Assembly: GCA_963792655.1 (NCBI GenBank)
Contig: CAWBWU010000009.1
Coordinates: 210,873-274,872, forward strand
Source: DOZZ01 sp963792655
GTDB taxonomy: Bacteria; Acidobacteriota; Terriglobia; Bryobacterales; Bryobacteraceae
Direction: 5' to 3'
DNA length: 64,000 nt
Shown: piece after piece, positions 8,617-17,539 of the stretch
How positions within the stretch are numbered: the first letter of the stretch is position 1
Layout: each line of letters starts with the position of its first letter
Notes under the pieces: generated by a model
Told to the model about the DNA's origin: nothing
Database searches by the model: none
Seen by the model: only the letters and a program-made list of their open reading frames with translations
Translations under genes and position numbers: made by a program

Positions 8617-8622
8617 ACAGCG

Positions 8623-9459
8623 CTACTGCGCACGCTCAGGTCGCGGCGGCCGTGGCGGTGCGACATAGTTCACCAGTTCGTCAACCGGCTTCTTGCCTGC
8701 CCAGGCTATCCCGCGCAGCAGAGTGCGCTGCACCTGGTAGTCAGAGAAGTTGGCGTACGTGTGGCCTTGCATCCAAACAAACGCGCGTGCGGGTTGCCCG
8801 CCAGGAACGGTGTGCTCGTAGGTCCAGATCTGCGGAACCACTTCGCCCTTGTGCGTGCCGGCGCTTTTGGTCGGTGCAATCTCGGCTGTGGCGAGCACGT
8901 GAATGGCAGGATCCTTCGCCCAGGTCATGTTGAAGAAGGCCTCATCGAGCAGCGTGATGTCGGTCATGTCCTGCATGATCGGATTGGCCTTGTCGACAAC
9001 GTTATAGTGGACCGGCGCTTCGAGCGTGAAGTTCACTTCACCATGCTTTTTTCCGCCGCCTAACAACGCTGCCACCGAAGCTGGATCGGGGCCGCATAGC
9101 GAATCATGCATGTTGACGAATCCGCCACCGCGCTTCACATAAGCATCGAAACGCGACTTGTAAGTTTCGAATGGGTACCCGGCGTCTCCCTTGTAAATGA
9201 TCACGACGTCGGTATGCTCTAAATCCTCGGCCGTTGGTTCGTGAAGCGAGCCACTCACGACCGCGCCATGCTCGGTCAGCAGCTTACTCCAATCGGCAAG
9301 AAACTGAGGGTAGTCGTGCTGGCCGGCGTTGTGGGTTTTCAAACCCGCCCAGATGAAGATGTGCATGCCGTTGGGATTCTGGCCGGGAATTCTGGGAGGA
9401 CCCGCGGGTGCCTGCGCGTAGAGGAACGAGCTTAGGAGAAGAAGGGAAATAGTTCGCAT
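8623..9459 (-). CDS. Secreted ThuA-like protein
   Basis: A protein of about 278 residues with a signal peptide (MRTISLLLLSSFLYAQAP). The ThuA/glutamine-amidotransferase-like fold is recognised by IFIWAGLKTHNAGQHDYPQF, by HTDVVIIYKGDAGYPF, and by GGGFVNMHDSLCG. ThuA-like domains occur in sugar-metabolism and cytochrome-associated proteins and generally lack the amidotransferase catalytic triad; no enzyme activity is assured. ATG 9459 is preferred to TTG 9468 because it begins the signal peptide cleanly. It converges on the VWA gene with a 6-bp gap. Confidence 0.8.
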   Translation of the reverse strand: MRTISLLLLSSFLYAQAPAGPPRIPGQNPNGMHIFIWAGLKTHNAGQHDYPQFLADWSKLLTEHGAVVSGSLHEPTAEDLEHTDVVIIYKGDAGYPFETYKSRFDAYVKRGGGFVNMHDSLCGPDPASVAALLGGGKKHGEVNFTLEAPVHYNVVDKANPIMQDMTDITLLDEAFFNMTWAKDPAIHVLATAEIAPTKSAGTHKGEVVPQIWTYEHTVPGGQPARAFVWMQGHTYANFSDYQVQRTLLRGIAWAGKKPVDELVNYVAPPRPPRPERAQ

Positions 9460-9499
9460 TTGGAGCAAGTGCGAACCAGTCTATCGCGGATCGAACGCT

Positions 9500-9649
9500 T
9501 CAATGCACCTGATAAATCAGCAGCCACGCAAAGCCGGCAACGCCGAATAGAAAGCCAATAATCAGGACGATAAGAAAGCTGCCCCTGTGAATGAAAGAAA
9601 CCGGTTTGTCAGCGGTTACTCGAACGACCCGATCCGGTGAGATCTGCAC
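9500..9649 (-). CDS. Possible 49-residue single-pass membrane protein
   Basis: This frame is too short to be called routinely. From GTG at 9647-9649 it encodes MQISPDRVVRVTADKPVSFI, a short HRGSF link, then one continuous hydrophobic helix (LIVLIIGFLFGVAGFAWLL) and a YQVH end. The layout is that of a single transmembrane segment with a ~24-residue cytoplasmic or exposed N-terminus. It lies 40 bp upstream of the ThuA-like gene on the same strand. Against it: no ATG, and no convincing ribosome binding site. In favour: the block is uninterrupted, with a sensible membrane-helix composition. Confidence 0.4.
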   Translation of the reverse strand: MQISPDRVVRVTADKPVSFIHRGSFLIVLIIGFLFGVAGFAWLLIYQVH

Positions 9650-9665
9650 CCGGCAAGGAGTGTAT

Positions 9666-9685
9666 CAATATACGTTTGTATATTG
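9666..9685. repeat. AT-rich perfect inverted repeat
   Basis: CAATATAC-GTTT-GTATATTG is an 8-bp perfect inverted repeat with a 4-bp loop, lying between tRNA-Cys and the small membrane ORF. It has no U-tract, so it is more like an operator or an mRNA processing hairpin than a rho-independent terminator. It is an AT-rich patch in an otherwise GC-rich stretch. Confidence 0.45.
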
Positions 9686-9735
9686 CAATAGAATTGAAAG
9701 AAAAATGGGAATACTAATAAATCTAAAGAAGAGAA

Positions 9736-9810
9736 TGGAGGTGCGGGTGGGAATCGAACCCACGAGTAAGGGTTTTGCAGACCCTGGCCTTACCACTTGG
9801 CTACCGCACC
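9736..9810 (-). tRNA. tRNA-Cys (GCA)
   Basis: The reverse complement folds as a full cloverleaf: acceptor GGTGCGG/CCGCACC, D-stem GCC/GGC, anticodon stem AGGGT/ACCCT with loop CTGCAAA giving anticodon GCA, five-base variable loop, T-stem GTGGG/CCCAC with TTCGAAT loop, discriminator U and an encoded CCA (9736-9738). U73 and GCA are both cysteine identity elements. The stop codon of the upstream hydrolase lies inside the 5' end of this gene. Confidence 0.95.
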
Positions 9811-11594
9811 CGAAGTGATGACGATCTCTTCGGAACATACCGCGCAAAGCCGCCTGAAGTCAATCCGCGCGGCTCGCCCTGCGGCTCAGCCGGAGCAATT
9901 GGCAGCGTCAAATAAGAAGCGTGCTGGCGATCGTGATAGACGGTCTGGGTTGCTTTCAGTAACTTCTTTTCGTCGGCAATCGGCGCGCCTGTGTTCGGAT
10001 TGCGGTCGAAATGCGGGAAGTTGCTGCTGGTGACCTCCAGACGGATCCGATGACCTTTGCGGAAGACATTACTCGTCACGCCGGCATCGATTGTGATCTT
10101 CACGGCCTTGCCTGGCTGCAGCAATTTCGGCTTTTCCAGTGACTCGCGATAGCGGGTTCGCAACAGCCCGTCCGTCAAGTTCATCGCGCGGCCATCGGGA
10201 TAAACGTCCACCAACTTGGCTGCAAAATCGGTATCAGGTGCAGTGCTTTCAATGAACAGAGTCAACGAGATTGGCCCGATGACTTCAACGTCTTCTGAAA
10301 GTATCGCCGTGCTGTAGATCAGGACGTCCGGCCGGGTCTCCACGGCCCGTTGATCCATTGGTCCCCATGGAAAGATCGCCGGGTTGCAGCAAACGTTACC
10401 GCCCAACGTCGGTACCGGCTTCGTCGGGTCATACACGTAGTGATCAGTCGGTGCTTTGCGCCCGGGAGGCCGCGCGTCCAAGCCTCCGTCACCGTAAACA
10501 CTGGCGGCGTGGCCGCCGCTGGTGAGGAAGTACTTCGCGTAATGAGTGCCGGCGATCGGCCACTGGTATTCGCTGCGCCAACGATTGACGCCCATGACGA
10601 ACACTCGCACTGGTGGCTCCGACGTGAGCGGGACATCTTTGTCCTTCAGCCATTGATCGAACCATTCGATTTGCCGGTGACGCAGGGGCACCATCGCCTC
10701 TGGGCCAAAGTCGACGGTCGTAAACCGCTTGGACATGTCGTGTGGCCACGGTCCAATCAATATATGGTTGACGCCCGTCTTCTTCCGAAGCACCTGGAAC
10801 GCGTCAAGATCGCCTTGGACGAAATTGTCGAACCATCCGCCAACTGAGTAGACCGGAACAGAGATGTCCTTCAGGTGCTCGCGCGTGCTAATTGATTTCC
10901 AGAAGGCGTCGTAAGCCGGGTGGTCGAGCGCATTCTGGATAAATCCGACACGTTCGCCTGAGATAGCAACGTCCGCCAGGCGCAACGGAAACGTCCATAT
11001 AAATTGCTTGAAGTCTGGTGGCTGAAAGCCTTCAGCCCTAACGTTTTCTGACGTCCACAACAACCGATTGCCCAGCTTCATGGCGCCGCCCGTGGAGTAG
11101 AAACGGTCGCGGTAATCATCGTCCCCGGAAACCACCGGGAAAATCGCTTTCAGATGCGGATTATTGCGCAACGCCACCTTCCACTGTGCGATGCCAAGGT
11201 AAGACCCGCCGGTCATACCGATTTTCCCGTCGGACCACGGTTGAGCGGCGATCCAGTTCAAGGTGTCGTCGCCGTCGCTGCCTTCCTGCGTTAAAGGCTG
11301 GAAGCTGCCATCGGAAGCATTGCGGCCACGCACATCCTGCACCACCACGGCGTAACCGTGATCGATGAAGGTTCGGTAGAGAGAGTTGATGACGTCGCTC
11401 TTGCCGTAAGGCGTGCGGATCAGGATGGTGGGCAGACGCCCGGGGACTACCGGACGGAAGATGTTGGTCGAAAGGTGTACGCCGTCGTGCATCGGCACGC
11501 GCACGTTGAGTTGAGTGATCGCTTCATGCAGCGGCGGCGCACCGAAAGCAGTTACGCAGAGTGCAGCGAGACAACCTACTGCCGGTAAGCGCAC
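9801..11594 (-). CDS. CocE/NonD-type alpha/beta hydrolase (X-Pro dipeptidyl-peptidase-like)
   Basis: A secreted serine hydrolase of about 597 residues, of the CocE/NonD family that also contains cocaine esterase and glutaryl-7-ACA acylase. The family N-terminus is seen as VRVPMHDGVHLSTNIFRP and LPTILIRTPYGKSD. The nucleophile elbow is GMTGGSYLGIAQW with the serine in GGSYLG. The C-terminal jelly-roll contains KGHRIRLEVTSSNFPHFDRN. The signal peptide (VRLPAVGCLAALCVTAFGAPP) supports the GTG start at 11594; a TTG at 11606 is the alternative. The substrate is unknown. The gene overlaps the glycosyltransferase end on one side and the 5' end of tRNA-Cys by 10 bp on the other. Confidence 0.87.
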   Translation of the reverse strand: MRLPAVGCLAALCVTAFGAPPLHEAITQLNVRVPMHDGVHLSTNIFRPVVPGRLPTILIRTPYGKSDVINSLYRTFIDHGYAVVVQDVRGRNASDGSFQPLTQEGSDGDDTLNWIAAQPWSDGKIGMTGGSYLGIAQWKVALRNNPHLKAIFPVVSGDDDYRDRFYSTGGAMKLGNRLLWTSENVRAEGFQPPDFKQFIWTFPLRLADVAISGERVGFIQNALDHPAYDAFWKSISTREHLKDISVPVYSVGGWFDNFVQGDLDAFQVLRKKTGVNHILIGPWPHDMSKRFTTVDFGPEAMVPLRHRQIEWFDQWLKDKDVPLTSEPPVRVFVMGVNRWRSEYQWPIAGTHYAKYFLTSGGHAASVYGDGGLDARPPGRKAPTDHYVYDPTKPVPTLGGNVCCNPAIFPWGPMDQRAVETRPDVLIYSTAILSEDVEVIGPISLTLFIESTAPDTDFAAKLVDVYPDGRAMNLTDGLLRTRYRESLEKPKLLQPGKAVKITIDAGVTSNVFRKGHRIRLEVTSSNFPHFDRNPNTGAPIADEKKLLKATQTVYHDRQHASYLTLPIAPAEPQGEPRGLTSGGFARYVPKRSSSLRVR

Positions 11595-12677
11595 AGCGTT
11601 TCCCAATAGAGTCGGCCTGCTCGTTCGAGCGAATGCGCGGCTGTCACATGTTGTTTGGCCAGGTATCCGATTTGGCGCATGACGTCCGGCATCTCCACCG
11701 CTAGTCTCATATATTCAAACAGTTCCGCCTGCTCGGCAACCCCCCGGCTGACGCGCAGACACGTGCCGTCCGGAAAACCGCTGGATTCCATACCATCGCT
11801 CAACATCACAGGCTTGCCGAGGCCCATAGCTCGAATCGCAATGCCTGAGGTCTCACCTGCCGCGGGATCGCGCAAATTCAGGACGGCATCCGCCGCAGCG
11901 GCTGCAAGTAAAAATTCGGGCTCCGGAAGATGGGCAACATAGCGAATGCCCGCGTGATTCCGGTAATGCGCAACGGCGCGCGCGAGATCGCGTGAGACAA
12001 ATTCGCCGGCCAAAAGCAAAACTGCCTGAGGATACTCACGCGCGAGGCGGACGAACGCTTCGATGACTGGCAGCACGCGCTTGGTTTCGCGCAGATAACC
12101 AAACACGCCGAAGACGAACGCATGCGGCGCAATGCGGAGCTTCTCGCGAAACTCGTAGACCGAAGCAGCGTGCGGCAGTTCCCGCTGCTGCGACGAAATG
12201 CGGAATCTCGATGACGGGCGTTTGCGGCGCATGTTCCGCGACCATCCGTGCGGCTGCGGCGTTATGTACGATCACGGCCCGAGCATGCGATGCGGCCTTG
12301 CGCAGCATGGGGTAGTCGAAGTAGCGATGATCCACATTGGAGACCGCCTGATCGCTCCAAAGCCGCGTGGCCATCCCTCGATGCCACTCGCCATACTGCT
12401 GCGTGAATTCATCAATGTATTGCTCGCGGGTGAGTGTGCCGAGGTAAAAATGGTGCAGCACCGCATCGTGCAGGACGGTCACGCCCGGCATTGCGAGCGA
12501 CTGTGCATGGGCGCGAGCGTGCAGACGATTGTTCCCGAGATGGTAAAGGTGAACGTCCGCGTGCGCTGCGTCGAGCGTTACTTCGCCGTGTTTGCGCAAC
12601 TCACCGAGCAGCGATGCCGCGTAGTCGGCAACTCCGGAACGCGCCGGCGGCATCGGCGAGTGGAACCCGACCTTCAT
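11576..12677 (-). CDS. Family-4-type glycosyltransferase, split by a frameshift
   Basis: Two leftward frames join into one glycosyltransferase. The N-terminal frame (start 12677) has the GT4 opening KVGFHSPMPPARSGVADYAA and PGVTVLHDAVLHHFY. The C-terminal frame carries FVFGVFGYLRETKRVLPVIEAF and the donor-site region LNLRDPAAGETSGIAIRAMG, with the E of GETSG as the conserved glutamate. The frame changes by +1 between about 12180 and 12195. It overlaps YggS by 4 bp. It probably acts in envelope polysaccharide synthesis. The interruption looks like a single-base insertion, because both halves are fully conserved in style. Confidence 0.75.
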
Positions 12678-13349
12678 GCTTGCTTGCGGTTGCCGAACAG
12701 CGCGGTACCGACGCGGATGATGGTTGCGCCTTCTTCGATAGCGGCTTCGAAGTCATGCGACATACCCATCGAGAGCTGCGGCAAATCATGTTGACGTGCG
12801 AGTTCACGTAAACGCGCGAAGTAAGGCCGTGTGGTCTCCTGATCTTCTGACCAGGGTGGAATCGTCATCAGGCCAACTAAGTCGAGGTGTTCTGGTTTCC
12901 CGCACCGCGTCGATGACTTGCGCTAAGTCGCCCGGCGCGCACCCATGTTTCGATTCCTCATCGGACAGCTTCACCTCGAGCAGAACTTGCAACGGGCGCG
13001 CTACCTCGTCGAGCCGGCGTGCGAGCTTCGCGGAATCTACCGTTTCGATTACCTGAAAGATCTCTGCGGCCTTCCGCGCCTTATTGGATTGAAGATGACC
13101 GATCAGATGAAACCGTGCGCCTTCGAGTGATGCGACTTCAGGAGCCTTGCCCTCAAACTCCTGCACGTAGTTCTCGCCGAAATCGCGCAGTCCGTGCCGG
13201 TAGGCGAGATGAATCGCCGAGGCAGGGAACACCTTGGTGACCGCGACGAGCAGAACCGAGTCCAATGCGCGGCCGGAACGCGCGGCGGCAGCGGCGATCC
13301 GTTCGCGCACCAGTGCGAGGCGTTCAGGGAAAGTCTCCGGCGGCAGCAT
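12674..13349 (-). CDS. YggS-type PLP homeostasis protein, split by a frameshift
   Basis: This is the pyridoxal-phosphate-binding PLPBP/YggS family. Seen in order: LVAVTKVFPASAIHLAYRHG (the K of AVTK is the PLP lysine), FGENYVQEFEGK, FHLIGHLQSNKARKA, and in the second frame PQLSMGMSHDFEAAIEEGAT and IRVGTALFG. The two frames join at the GGGAAA run (plus-strand 12896-12901) with a +1 shift; removing one G restores a continuous protein through RKPEHLDLVGLMTIPPW. Total length would be about 225 residues, normal for the family. It starts 5 bp from the divergent nuclease-like gene. Confidence 0.85.
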
Positions 13350-13354
13350 GAGCT

Positions 13355-14884
13355 TTGATTATCGCCAAGCGGGAAAATGTTCGAGAGAACTTGGGTCCTG
13401 GCAGCGGACGATGTTGGTTGCGCCTGCCCGAACCTACTTGCGAATCGGTCCAGCGGTTTATCGAGCGCTGCCGCCAGCCCGCGCTGCTGGAGCCAGGGAG
13501 CCCATTGCGCCCGATCGAGCCTGGTTCATACATGCTCGACATGCGACGCGGCCGCCCCACGCTGCAGGTCTGGAGCGCCGAATCGAACCTGGTACGCCGC
13601 ATCATCGCGGTGAAGAGCGAAACGCGCAGCCAGTTGAGCCTTGTAGTGGAACACTTCGGTAAGAGGCAAGGCGAGATTGTGCTGGTAGACCTCGCGGGTC
13701 AGGCGTCGGCACATGTTCGCCAGCGCGGCTCGCGCATGATCTGGCGTGAGCGGTTCCGCTTGATGTTGAGCCGCGAGATGCCGGGTTGGACCATCGCGGA
13801 ACTCTCGACGGAACCAGACCTCGAACACACGCTTTCCCCCGCCTACGCACGCGCGCTGCTGACCAGAGGCCACCACGCGATCGCCGTCATGGGAGCAGGT
13901 CCAGAGGCATTGGAACCCGCGAAAGCACTGACCTTCGGCATCATCTGGCTCGACCATCTTCGGCGCACGCGCACACGCGAAACGGTCGCGCAGCTCGCCG
14001 TCTGGGTGCCTGCTGGCGCGGAGCGGGCGCTGGCACTTCGCGTGCGACATCTGCGGACTCCGGTAGAACTGCACACTTACACCAGCGAAGATGTATGCCT
14101 GCGGGTGGACGCGGCCGATTGCGGCAATGTAGATACCGTGCTCGACGCTCGCGCCAGTGTCATGCCGGCGCCCGCCGCGCTGCTGCAGACACTCGCGACG
14201 GTCGATGGCTTCGAAGCGATTGAAACTCCGAGCGGCGCTTTCAGCTTGCGTGTGCGCGGTCTTGAGTTCGCGCGTGCACACACTCAGGTGACTGCTTCGC
14301 TTGGAGGCAGCCGGCCACTTACGAACGATGAAGCGTATGGCCTTGCAGCGTCACTCGCGCAGTTTCGCACACCGCGTCCTGCCGACCCTCAAAACACGCT
14401 GTATCGCAAACAACCGGAGGCTTGGCTCGAAGGCCAAGTACGCCGGCACATCTCGCTGATCGACCCGTCGCTTGCGCATTCTCCGGTGTATGGTCAGGTG
14501 CCCGCATTCGCCGCAGCCGATCGTGGCGTGATCGACTTGCTGACGTGTGATCACCGCGGCCGCTTAGCTGTAATTGAGATCAAAGCCACCAGCGATCCGG
14601 AGTTGCCGCTGCAGGCGCTCGACTACTGGCTGCGTGTGCGCTTTCATCTTGAGCGCGGGGAGTTTGCTGCAGCTGGATACTTCCCGGGAACGGAGCTAAG
14701 CAACGAACCGCCGCGTCTACTTCTGATCGCTCCAGCACTGGAATTTCACGAAACAACGGAAACGCTCGTGCAGTCACTCGCGCCCGACATCGAAGTGCGC
14801 CGCATCGGTTTGGCTGCCCATTGGCGCGAGCGGATCGAAGTCATGTTCCAGTTGGAGGGCGCGCGACGCCCCTATCCGGCGTAG
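13355..14884 (+). CDS. Large protein with a C-terminal PD-(D/E)XK-like nuclease motif
   Basis: 509 residues from a TTG start; the next in-frame ATG would remove about 60 residues. I do not recognise the N-terminal two thirds. The C-terminal third has a plausible PD-(D/E)XK core: an acidic helix (EAWLEGQVRRHISLID), then GVIDLLTCD with D394, a turn, and LAVIEIKATSD with E408 and K410, followed by a helix rich in aromatic residues (ALDYWLRVRFHLERGEF). Such cores occur in restriction, repair and recombination nucleases. Its N-terminus lies 5 bp from YggS, with no other defence gene around, so a repair or chromosome-maintenance role is as likely as defence. Confidence 0.7.
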   Translation: MIIAKRENVRENLGPGSGRCWLRLPEPTCESVQRFIERCRQPALLEPGSPLRPIEPGSYMLDMRRGRPTLQVWSAESNLVRRIIAVKSETRSQLSLVVEHFGKRQGEIVLVDLAGQASAHVRQRGSRMIWRERFRLMLSREMPGWTIAELSTEPDLEHTLSPAYARALLTRGHHAIAVMGAGPEALEPAKALTFGIIWLDHLRRTRTRETVAQLAVWVPAGAERALALRVRHLRTPVELHTYTSEDVCLRVDAADCGNVDTVLDARASVMPAPAALLQTLATVDGFEAIETPSGAFSLRVRGLEFARAHTQVTASLGGSRPLTNDEAYGLAASLAQFRTPRPADPQNTLYRKQPEAWLEGQVRRHISLIDPSLAHSPVYGQVPAFAAADRGVIDLLTCDHRGRLAVIEIKATSDPELPLQALDYWLRVRFHLERGEFAAAGYFPGTELSNEPPRLLLIAPALEFHETTETLVQSLAPDIEVRRIGLAAHWRERIEVMFQLEGARRPYPA

Positions 14885-14893
14885 TCAACTGAG

Positions 14894-15736
14894 TCACTTA
14901 CCGTGCAACTGCGCCAGCGCAATCGCTCCTAATAATCCCGCATCGTCGCCAAGCCCGGGGCTGCGAAGGTTCGGCGTTGCAATATAGCCGTTCAGCAGGC
15001 GCGCTGCATGCAATTTGACGCGGTCGTGCAAGTGCCGTACACCTCCGACGCCGCCACCCAGAATGACTAGCTCAGTCGAGAGCACGCATGCCAGCGTGCA
15101 CACAGCATGCGCGAGGTAGAGCGCTTCCAGTTCCCATGCTTCGTTATCGGGCGGCAGCCTCTCGGCGGAGATGCCCCAGCGCTGGTGCATGGCGGTACCG
15201 GACGCCAGGCCTTCCAGGCAATCACCGTGGAAAGAACACGCTCCTGCGAACGGGTCTCGGCTCACCTCATGGGGCACGCGCATGTGCCCCATTTCGGAGT
15301 GCATGCGGCCGTGCGCAATGGCCCCGTTCACCAATGCGCCGCCACCGATGCCAGTGCCCACCGTGATGTACACAAAGTCCTGAACACCTTGGGCCGCGCC
15401 CCATCGATGTTCTGCTAAGGCCGCGCCATTCACATCGGTGTCGAATGCGGCCGGCACGCCAAGCTCGCGCTCCAGGCGATTCGCAAAATCGACGTGCTGC
15501 CAGTGCGGCTTGGGCGTGTTCCCGATCCTGCCGGTCGCGCGATCGATGGGTCCAAACGAGGCAATGCCGATGGCTTCAACGGGCTGGTTGTTCCGAAAGA
15601 AGCTAACCGTCCGCGCAATGGTCGATTCCGGGTCGCCGGTCGCGAAGCGTTCGCGGTTCAGGATGTTACCGGCTTCGTCAGAGATGCCGCAGACGAACTT
15701 CGTTCCACCGGCCTCAACGCCGCCGTACAACTTCAC
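14894..15736 (-). CDS. ROK-family sugar kinase (fructokinase-like)
   Basis: 280 residues, ATP-dependent hexose kinase. The phosphate-1 motif is YGGVEAGGTKFVCGI, and ITVGTGIGGGALVNGAIAHG carries the phosphate-2 region. The ROK zinc site is seen as GHMRVPHE and CSFHGDCLEGLASG. The absence of an N-terminal winged helix makes it a kinase, not a NagC-type repressor. The VEAGGTKF opening and short length resemble bacterial fructokinases (Mak, GmuE type); glucose or mannose as substrate cannot be excluded. Its start overlaps the end of the small secreted-protein gene by 4 bp (ATGA), implying translational coupling. Confidence 0.87.
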   Translation of the reverse strand: MKLYGGVEAGGTKFVCGISDEAGNILNRERFATGDPESTIARTVSFFRNNQPVEAIGIASFGPIDRATGRIGNTPKPHWQHVDFANRLERELGVPAAFDTDVNGAALAEHRWGAAQGVQDFVYITVGTGIGGGALVNGAIAHGRMHSEMGHMRVPHEVSRDPFAGACSFHGDCLEGLASGTAMHQRWGISAERLPPDNEAWELEALYLAHAVCTLACVLSTELVILGGGVGGVRHLHDRVKLHAARLLNGYIATPNLRSPGLGDDAGLLGAIALAQLHGK

Positions 15737-16044
15737 CGTTGATAGGTAACCTTTGTGGATGGTAACTGCTCACATGCTGGTCCACCTAAGTTCTGCTCTA
15801 AGAGCGTTACCTTGGGTTCGCTTACGCCACTCAGGGCGTTAGGCATGTACACCGGCTTTGGTACATAGATGCGCGCGGCAGAACATACCACCCGCGCAGC
15901 ACTTGCCTCGTTTGCGGCGAGACGAATGCGCGGCGTCTTCCGCACCGACGGAACCTTGGGCAAATCGCGGTTAGTGCGCGGAACGCTCTGCGCAGCTAAG
16001 GGCAGTACCGAGACCATCGTTAGCATCGCAACAGGGATGTTCAT
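15733..16044 (-). CDS. Small secreted protein of unknown function
   Basis: 103 residues. Starting at ATG 16044, a signal peptide (MNIPVAMLTMVSVLPLAAQ) is followed by a basic, Pro/Arg/Val-rich chain with two cysteines (VVCSAARIYVPKPVY and GGPACEQLP). It overlaps the fructokinase-like gene by 4 bp. GAGG lies nine bases before the ATG. No family recognised. The longer frame from 16083 would add residues that spoil the signal peptide. Confidence 0.5.
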   Translation of the reverse strand: MNIPVAMLTMVSVLPLAAQSVPRTNRDLPKVPSVRKTPRIRLAANEASAARVVCSAARIYVPKPVYMPNALSGVSEPKVTLLEQNLGGPACEQLPSTKVTYQR

Positions 16045-16242
16045 TGCAAAGAGCCTCGCCAAGATCATACTGCACTGGGGCACAGTACACCACGGCCACA
16101 GTGCATCGAGGCGCCGCGTGCAACGTTCGTTTGCTGTTCAATTTCTCATCGAATTGCCTTTCGAGTCGTTTGCCATTAGTCTGAGAAAGGAGCTTACGTC
16201 CTCAGCCCGCATTTCAATTCTGTTGAAGGACCGCACCAGCCA

Positions 16243-16821
16243 ATGAGCATGTGGAATAAACGCCCAGACGAACCCGCTCCCCGAACAACGGCCACGGTAC
16301 CTCCCGCGCCGATGGAGCCCAAAAAGGAGACAGCCCCCGTGGCAAGCACTTCAGTCCGACATCCAGAGCCTGAGCTGACGCGTTCCGGTTCAGCGTCGAT
16401 TGGTAAAGCCGTTAAGATCAACGGGCAGATCTTCAGCAAAGAAGACCTGTACATCGATGGCGACATCGAGGGGACCGTCGAGCTGCTGGAGAATAAGCTG
16501 ACGATCGGCCCCAACGGCAAAGTGCTGGCGACTATTCGCGCGCGCGAAGTCGTCGTGCTCGGCCAGATCCAAGGCAACGTCGAAGCCGGTGACCGTTTGG
16601 AAATCCGCAAGGATGCGCGCCTCATCGGCGACATCAAGACTTCGCGCATTTCAGTGGAAGATGGCGCCTACTTCAAGGGCAGCATCGACATTGTGAAGCC
16701 TGAACCGGTGAAGAGTGTCCCGGTCTCCGGCGCTGCGACGCCGACACCCGTCAACACGCCAGTGAATACGCCGCAGTCGGCGCCGCGCTTGACAACGGCC
16801 GCAGGCGACGTGAAGCGGTAA
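16243..16821 (+). CDS. Bactofilin
   Basis: 192 residues, polymer-forming cytoskeletal protein. The bactofilin beta-helix core spans about 47-145 with its regularly spaced glycines and hydrophobics: IGKAVKINGQIFSKEDLYI, DGDIEGTVEL, GKVLATIRAREVVVLGQIQG, NVEAGDRLEIRKDARLIGDI, and RISVEDGAYFKGSIDI. The flanking ~45-residue tails are Pro/Thr-rich and disordered, as usual. Bactofilins assemble without nucleotides and localise envelope enzymes. The next gene, 16 bp away, encodes a methyltransferase-like protein and may be co-transcribed. Confidence 0.93.
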   Translation: MSMWNKRPDEPAPRTTATVPPAPMEPKKETAPVASTSVRHPEPELTRSGSASIGKAVKINGQIFSKEDLYIDGDIEGTVELLENKLTIGPNGKVLATIRAREVVVLGQIQGNVEAGDRLEIRKDARLIGDIKTSRISVEDGAYFKGSIDIVKPEPVKSVPVSGAATPTPVNTPVNTPQSAPRLTTAAGDVKR

Positions 16822-16837
16822 GCAGGATATCAGGGGA

Positions 16838-17539
16838 GTGCTGGAGAACTTGCTGACGGACCGTCTCAAAGGTCTCTTCAAAGGCAACGCCGCCGCCTCC
16901 CCGTCTGCAAACGAAGGGTCTTCCTCTCCCCGAAGTTCCCGGGTCAACGACAAAGAAGTAGTCTTCGTACGCCAGAGCCGCGGGCTTGAGCAATTCTTCT
17001 CACACATCCGCGATCAGGCGGGATTAAGTATCCTCGACTTAGGTGGCGCCACCCAGGAGAACCTAAGTTATCTGACTAACTTAGGGCACCGTGTATCGAC
17101 TCAGGCTTTTCTACAATCTCTCGATGAGACGTTTGGGACTGAGGACTTACAGGAACAAGCCAGCCTGAACCGTATCCAGTACTTCCTCGCTCAGAATCTC
17201 GATTTTCCCGAATATAGCTTTGACGGTGTCCTGCTTTGGGACGTGCTGCAATATCTTCCACCTGCCCTGCTCACCGCGACCGTTGAACGCCTGCATAAGA
17301 TCCTCCGACCTGGTAGTTACCTTCTGGCCTATTTCAGTTCGGATGATAAAGTCACGGTAGTTCCGTCGACAACTTTCCGCATTCAAGATCACAACACTCT
17401 ACTGCTCACGCAGCGCGGCACGCGCCAGCTTTCCCAGCCGTTTAATAACCGCAGTCTGGAAAAGCTGTTTTCCCCCTTCGACAGCGTGAAGTTCTTCTTA
17501 ACTCGCGAGAACCTCCGCGAAGTCATCATCAAGCGCTAA
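16838..17539 (+). CDS. Class I SAM-dependent methyltransferase-like protein
   Basis: 233 residues. After a ~50-residue low-complexity start, the SAM-binding fold begins with LSILDLGGATQENLSYL (motif I). The acidic end of strand 4 is FDGVLLWDVLQYL, and the fold continues with LHKILRPGSYLLAYF. Motif I has LGGAT instead of the canonical GxGxG, so the enzyme may be atypical. The start is uncertain: GTG 16838 has AGGA at 16824-16827, ten bases upstream. It probably shares a transcript with bactofilin. Its end overlaps the convergent GH16 gene by 3 bp. Confidence 0.7.
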   Translation: MLENLLTDRLKGLFKGNAAASPSANEGSSSPRSSRVNDKEVVFVRQSRGLEQFFSHIRDQAGLSILDLGGATQENLSYLTNLGHRVSTQAFLQSLDETFGTEDLQEQASLNRIQYFLAQNLDFPEYSFDGVLLWDVLQYLPPALLTATVERLHKILRPGSYLLAYFSSDDKVTVVPSTTFRIQDHNTLLLTQRGTRQLSQPFNNRSLEKLFSPFDSVKFFLTRENLREVIIKR

